Positions 38,543 to 40,805 of a stretch of DNA of 40,805 nt are shown here, one piece after another (position 1 is the first letter of the stretch; each line of letters begins with the position of its first letter). The position numbers and the translations under genes were made by a program. Under the pieces are notes generated by a model. That model made no database searches, had not been told where the DNA came from, and worked only from the letters and a program-made list of their open reading frames with translations. The DNA is from Chloroflexota bacterium. Lineage in GTDB: Bacteria > Chloroflexota > Dormibacteria > CF-121. The stretch lies in assembly GCA_005889225.1 (NCBI GenBank), contig VBEW01000017.1, positions 1 to 40,805 of the forward strand, in the 5' to 3' direction.

Positions 38543-39253
38543 ATGCCACCGCCGAAGAGGATCCTGATCGTCGACGATGAGGCGATGATCCGCAAAGCGA
38601 TCCATCTGGCCCTGGAGAAGGAAGGCTACGAGGTAGTCGAGGCAGAGACCGGCGGCGAGGCTCTCCGCCGCATCGAGCTGAACAAGCCCGACTTGATCTT
38701 GCTCGACATCATGCTCCCCGATGTTTCGGGGTTCGATGTCTGCCGCGACATTCGCAAAGCAGGCCTGCGGGTGCCGATTATCATCCTCAGCGCCAAGACC
38801 GAAGAGATCGACGTCGTGGTCGGGCTGGAGATCGGCGCCGACGACTACATCACCAAACCCTTCCGCACCCGTGAGCTGCTGGCCCGAATCGCGGCCCATT
38901 TACGAAAAGCGCGCCAGGAAGAGGAAGCCGTCAACCAGGGTCGCCTGGAATTCAAAGACCTGGTCATCGATCTCAACGAGCGCCGTGTTTTCCACGATTC
39001 CAGTGAGGTGTTGCTGACGCACACCGAGTTCGATTTGCTGGCGTTCCTCGCCTCGAACGCCGGCAAAGTACTGTCCCGCGAAAAAATCCTCAACCACGTG
39101 TGGGGCTACGAGTACCCGATCGAGACTCGGGTGATCGACGTCCACATCCGCAACCTGCGGCGGAAGATCGAGCAAGACCCATCGCATCCGTTTTTCATCC
39201 TGGCGGTACCGGGCATCGGTTACCGCTTCACCAGCGCCGGCAAACTCGGTTAA
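38543..39253 (+). CDS. OmpR/PhoB-family response regulator
   Basis: RILIVDDEAMIRKAIHLALEKEGYEVVEAETGGEAL...LILLDIMLPD...GADDYITKPF; winged helix VWGYEYPIETRVIDVHIRNLRRKIE. Confidence 0.97.
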   Translation: MPPPKRILIVDDEAMIRKAIHLALEKEGYEVVEAETGGEALRRIELNKPDLILLDIMLPDVSGFDVCRDIRKAGLRVPIIILSAKTEEIDVVVGLEIGADDYITKPFRTRELLARIAAHLRKARQEEEAVNQGRLEFKDLVIDLNERRVFHDSSEVLLTHTEFDLLAFLASNAGKVLSREKILNHVWGYEYPIETRVIDVHIRNLRRKIEQDPSHPFFILAVPGIGYRFTSAGKLG

Positions 39254-39260
39254 TCGTTCC

Positions 39261-39280
39261 CACCTTTCAGCGGAAGGGTG
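39261..39280 (+). terminator. Possible hairpin after the response-regulator gene
   Basis: cacctttc-agcg-gaagggtg: 8-bp stem (one G-T wobble) and 4-nt loop; no T-tract. Confidence 0.35.
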
Positions 39281-39301
39281 AGGTTGGGGCAGGGCCCGAT
39301 G

Positions 39302-39517
39302 CTAGAGCACGAGAACCCTCAGATCTTGCGGGGTCGGCGTACGTTGAACAGGCGCCGAATCCTCTAGATAGATCTCTAGCTCCCGCATCAGTCCATCAAC
39401 CACGTGCAACAGGACATGAATCGTGACGAGAAGCTAAATGATTCGGTCCTCGGCTTTTGAGGGCCTTCGAAATTCCCCTGCCAGATCGTCCCGGTCGTTA
39501 GCGGACACCGTACTCAT
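39302..39517 (-). pseudogene. Decayed small ORF with one in-frame TAG
   Basis: Single reverse frame reads MSTVSANDRDDLAGEFRRPSKAEDRII*LLVTIHVLLHVVDGLMRELEIYLEDSAPVQRTPTPQDLRVLVL*; internal stop at 39434-39436. Confidence 0.5.
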
Positions 39518-39559
39518 CACGGCGTGCGTTCACGAGTGCGGCACTCATTTCATCGCCCG

Positions 39560-40696
39560 CTATGAGGCGGCAGCGCCGGCCGCCGGCCGGAGTTCCCGGT
39601 AGATCGCCAGCAGGCGGTCGAGGTTGTCGGACAGACCGTAGCGCTCCACGACGCGGGCGCGCGCCCGCCGGCCCAGCTCGGCGCGAAAGTCGGGGAACTC
39701 GATCAGTGTGCGCAGCGCCAGGCGGAGCTGGCCGTCGAGGTCCCGGGGGTCGACCACCATGCCTGCCCCCTGGAGCGCCTCACCATCGGAGCCAACGTCC
39801 GTCGCGACCGACGCCACGCCGCAGGCCATCGCCTCCAACAGCGACAGCGACAGGCCCTCCACCAGCGAGGGTAGGACAAAGATATCCATGGCGCGCAGCA
39901 TCGCGATGCGCTCGGCCTCGTCGAGCACCTGGCCCGTGAAGATGATGCGCCGGCTGCCATACCGCCGCTCGAGCCGGCGCCGCTCGCTGCCGCTGCCGAC
40001 GACGACCAGCTTGACGTCCTCGGCCGCGTCGACGTCCTGAAAGGCGCGCACCAGCACATCGACGTTCTTCTCCGGATCGACCCGGCCCAGGTATCCAACG
40101 AGCGTGCTCGCTTGCGAGGTCTGCTTGAAGGCTGACGATCCGGGTGCGTACTTGTCTACGTCGACCCCGTTCGGGATGATGGCCACATTCGCGGCCGGAA
40201 CGCCGTAATTCTCGAGCAGGCTCTTCTGCTGTTCCGAAAAGATGATCACCCGGTCGAAGCTCGCCAGCGACTGCGCGTAGAGACGATAAACGGCCGAGCT
40301 GATCCCCTGCCAGAGAGAAAAGCGCGAATCGTACGGGACGTGAAAGGTCGCCACCACGGGCAGGCCCAGTTCGTGACAGAGCTCTGGGAGCCCGAAATCG
40401 ATCAGCGTCGAGAAGCTGAGCGAGACGTGCACCAAGTCGACCTGCTCCCGGCGGAGCAGGTCGGTGATGATTCGCTTCGTCCTGGGCGAAGAGATTATGT
40501 ACCGGTGACTGCCCGTCAAGGACCGGAGGGTGAGCGTGTCGTCGGTGACGGCGGCCAGCGCGCCGTGATGGACGAAGAAGACTTTGACGCCGCGCGCCCG
40601 AAGTCCGGCGACGATCTCGCGGGAATAGGTCAGCAGGCCGTCGCCGGCGCGGCCGCTCTGGTGACCCAGCCAGGCAATCCGCAGCGGCTCGCTCAT
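39560..40696 (-). CDS. Glycosyltransferase family 4
   Basis: IAWLGHQSGRAGDGLLTYSREIVAGLRARGVKVFFVHHG...VGYLGRVDPEKNVDVLVRAFQDV...LPSLVEGLSLSLLEAMACGVASVATDVG. Confidence 0.93.
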   Translation of the reverse strand: MSEPLRIAWLGHQSGRAGDGLLTYSREIVAGLRARGVKVFFVHHGALAAVTDDTLTLRSLTGSHRYIISSPRTKRIITDLLRREQVDLVHVSLSFSTLIDFGLPELCHELGLPVVATFHVPYDSRFSLWQGISSAVYRLYAQSLASFDRVIIFSEQQKSLLENYGVPAANVAIIPNGVDVDKYAPGSSAFKQTSQASTLVGYLGRVDPEKNVDVLVRAFQDVDAAEDVKLVVVGSGSERRRLERRYGSRRIIFTGQVLDEAERIAMLRAMDIFVLPSLVEGLSLSLLEAMACGVASVATDVGSDGEALQGAGMVVDPRDLDGQLRLALRTLIEFPDFRAELGRRARARVVERYGLSDNLDRLLAIYRELRPAAGAAAS

Positions 40697-40805
40697 CGGG
40701 AGTCGATGTCCTCGAGGAGGTCGAGCAGGAAGGGGCGGTTCTGAAGTTCGGGGTGGGGGATGTGGAGGCTGGGCTCGTCGACGATGCGACCGTCGTAGCG
40801 AAGGA
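40693..40805 (-). CDS. folK: HPPK (FolK) C-terminal fragment, truncated by window edge
   Basis: Reverse-strand LRYDGRIVDEPSLHIPHPELQNRPFLLDLLEDIDSR* matches the conserved FolK C-terminus (DEP..L.IPHP...R.FVL); stop overlaps the GT4 start (ATGA). Confidence 0.75.
   Translation of the reverse strand, partial: LRYDGRIVDEPSLHIPHPELQNRPFLLDLLEDIDSR

Overview
High-GC bacterial chromosomal window carrying a replication-origin neighbourhood. The composition and gene set suggest a soil Chloroflexota/Dormibacterota-like lineage, but that is inference only. The origin core is rpmH - [DnaA-box region] - dnaA - dnaN - recF - DUF721/DciA-like - fused UvrD helicase/Fe-S PD-(D/E)XK nuclease. On the left arm, read leftwards, are rnpA-yidD-yidC-jag, an M16 peptidase, lepB, ndk, parAB, CPBP protease-slipin-NfeD, a sigma-70-like gene heading gcvT-gcvH-gcvPA-gcvPB, gyrB and plsX. 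On the right are two divergent glycosyltransferases, TetR-MMPL-MFS, a Big_5/TolB-like lipoprotein, a multi-DUF4388 protein, tandem FemAB-like transferases, a histidine kinase/response regulator pair, a GT4 glycosyltransferase and the 3' end of folK. No rRNA, tRNA, CRISPR array or obvious mobile element was seen. The most interesting signals are: (1) four GTG starts, in two divergent gene pairs, each exactly 6 nt after a TANNNT -10-like hexamer (apparent leaderless promoters); one pair is interlocked around an 18-bp imperfect palindrome between the sigma-like/gcv and NfeD/slipin operons; (2) a sigma-70-like protein lacking region 4 at the head of the glycine-cleavage operon; (3) an unlisted small decayed ORF with one in-frame stop at 39302-39517; (4) a likely CTG start for a GT4 gene. 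Coding calls come from reading the supplied translations; family names are recognition from memory, without database searches.
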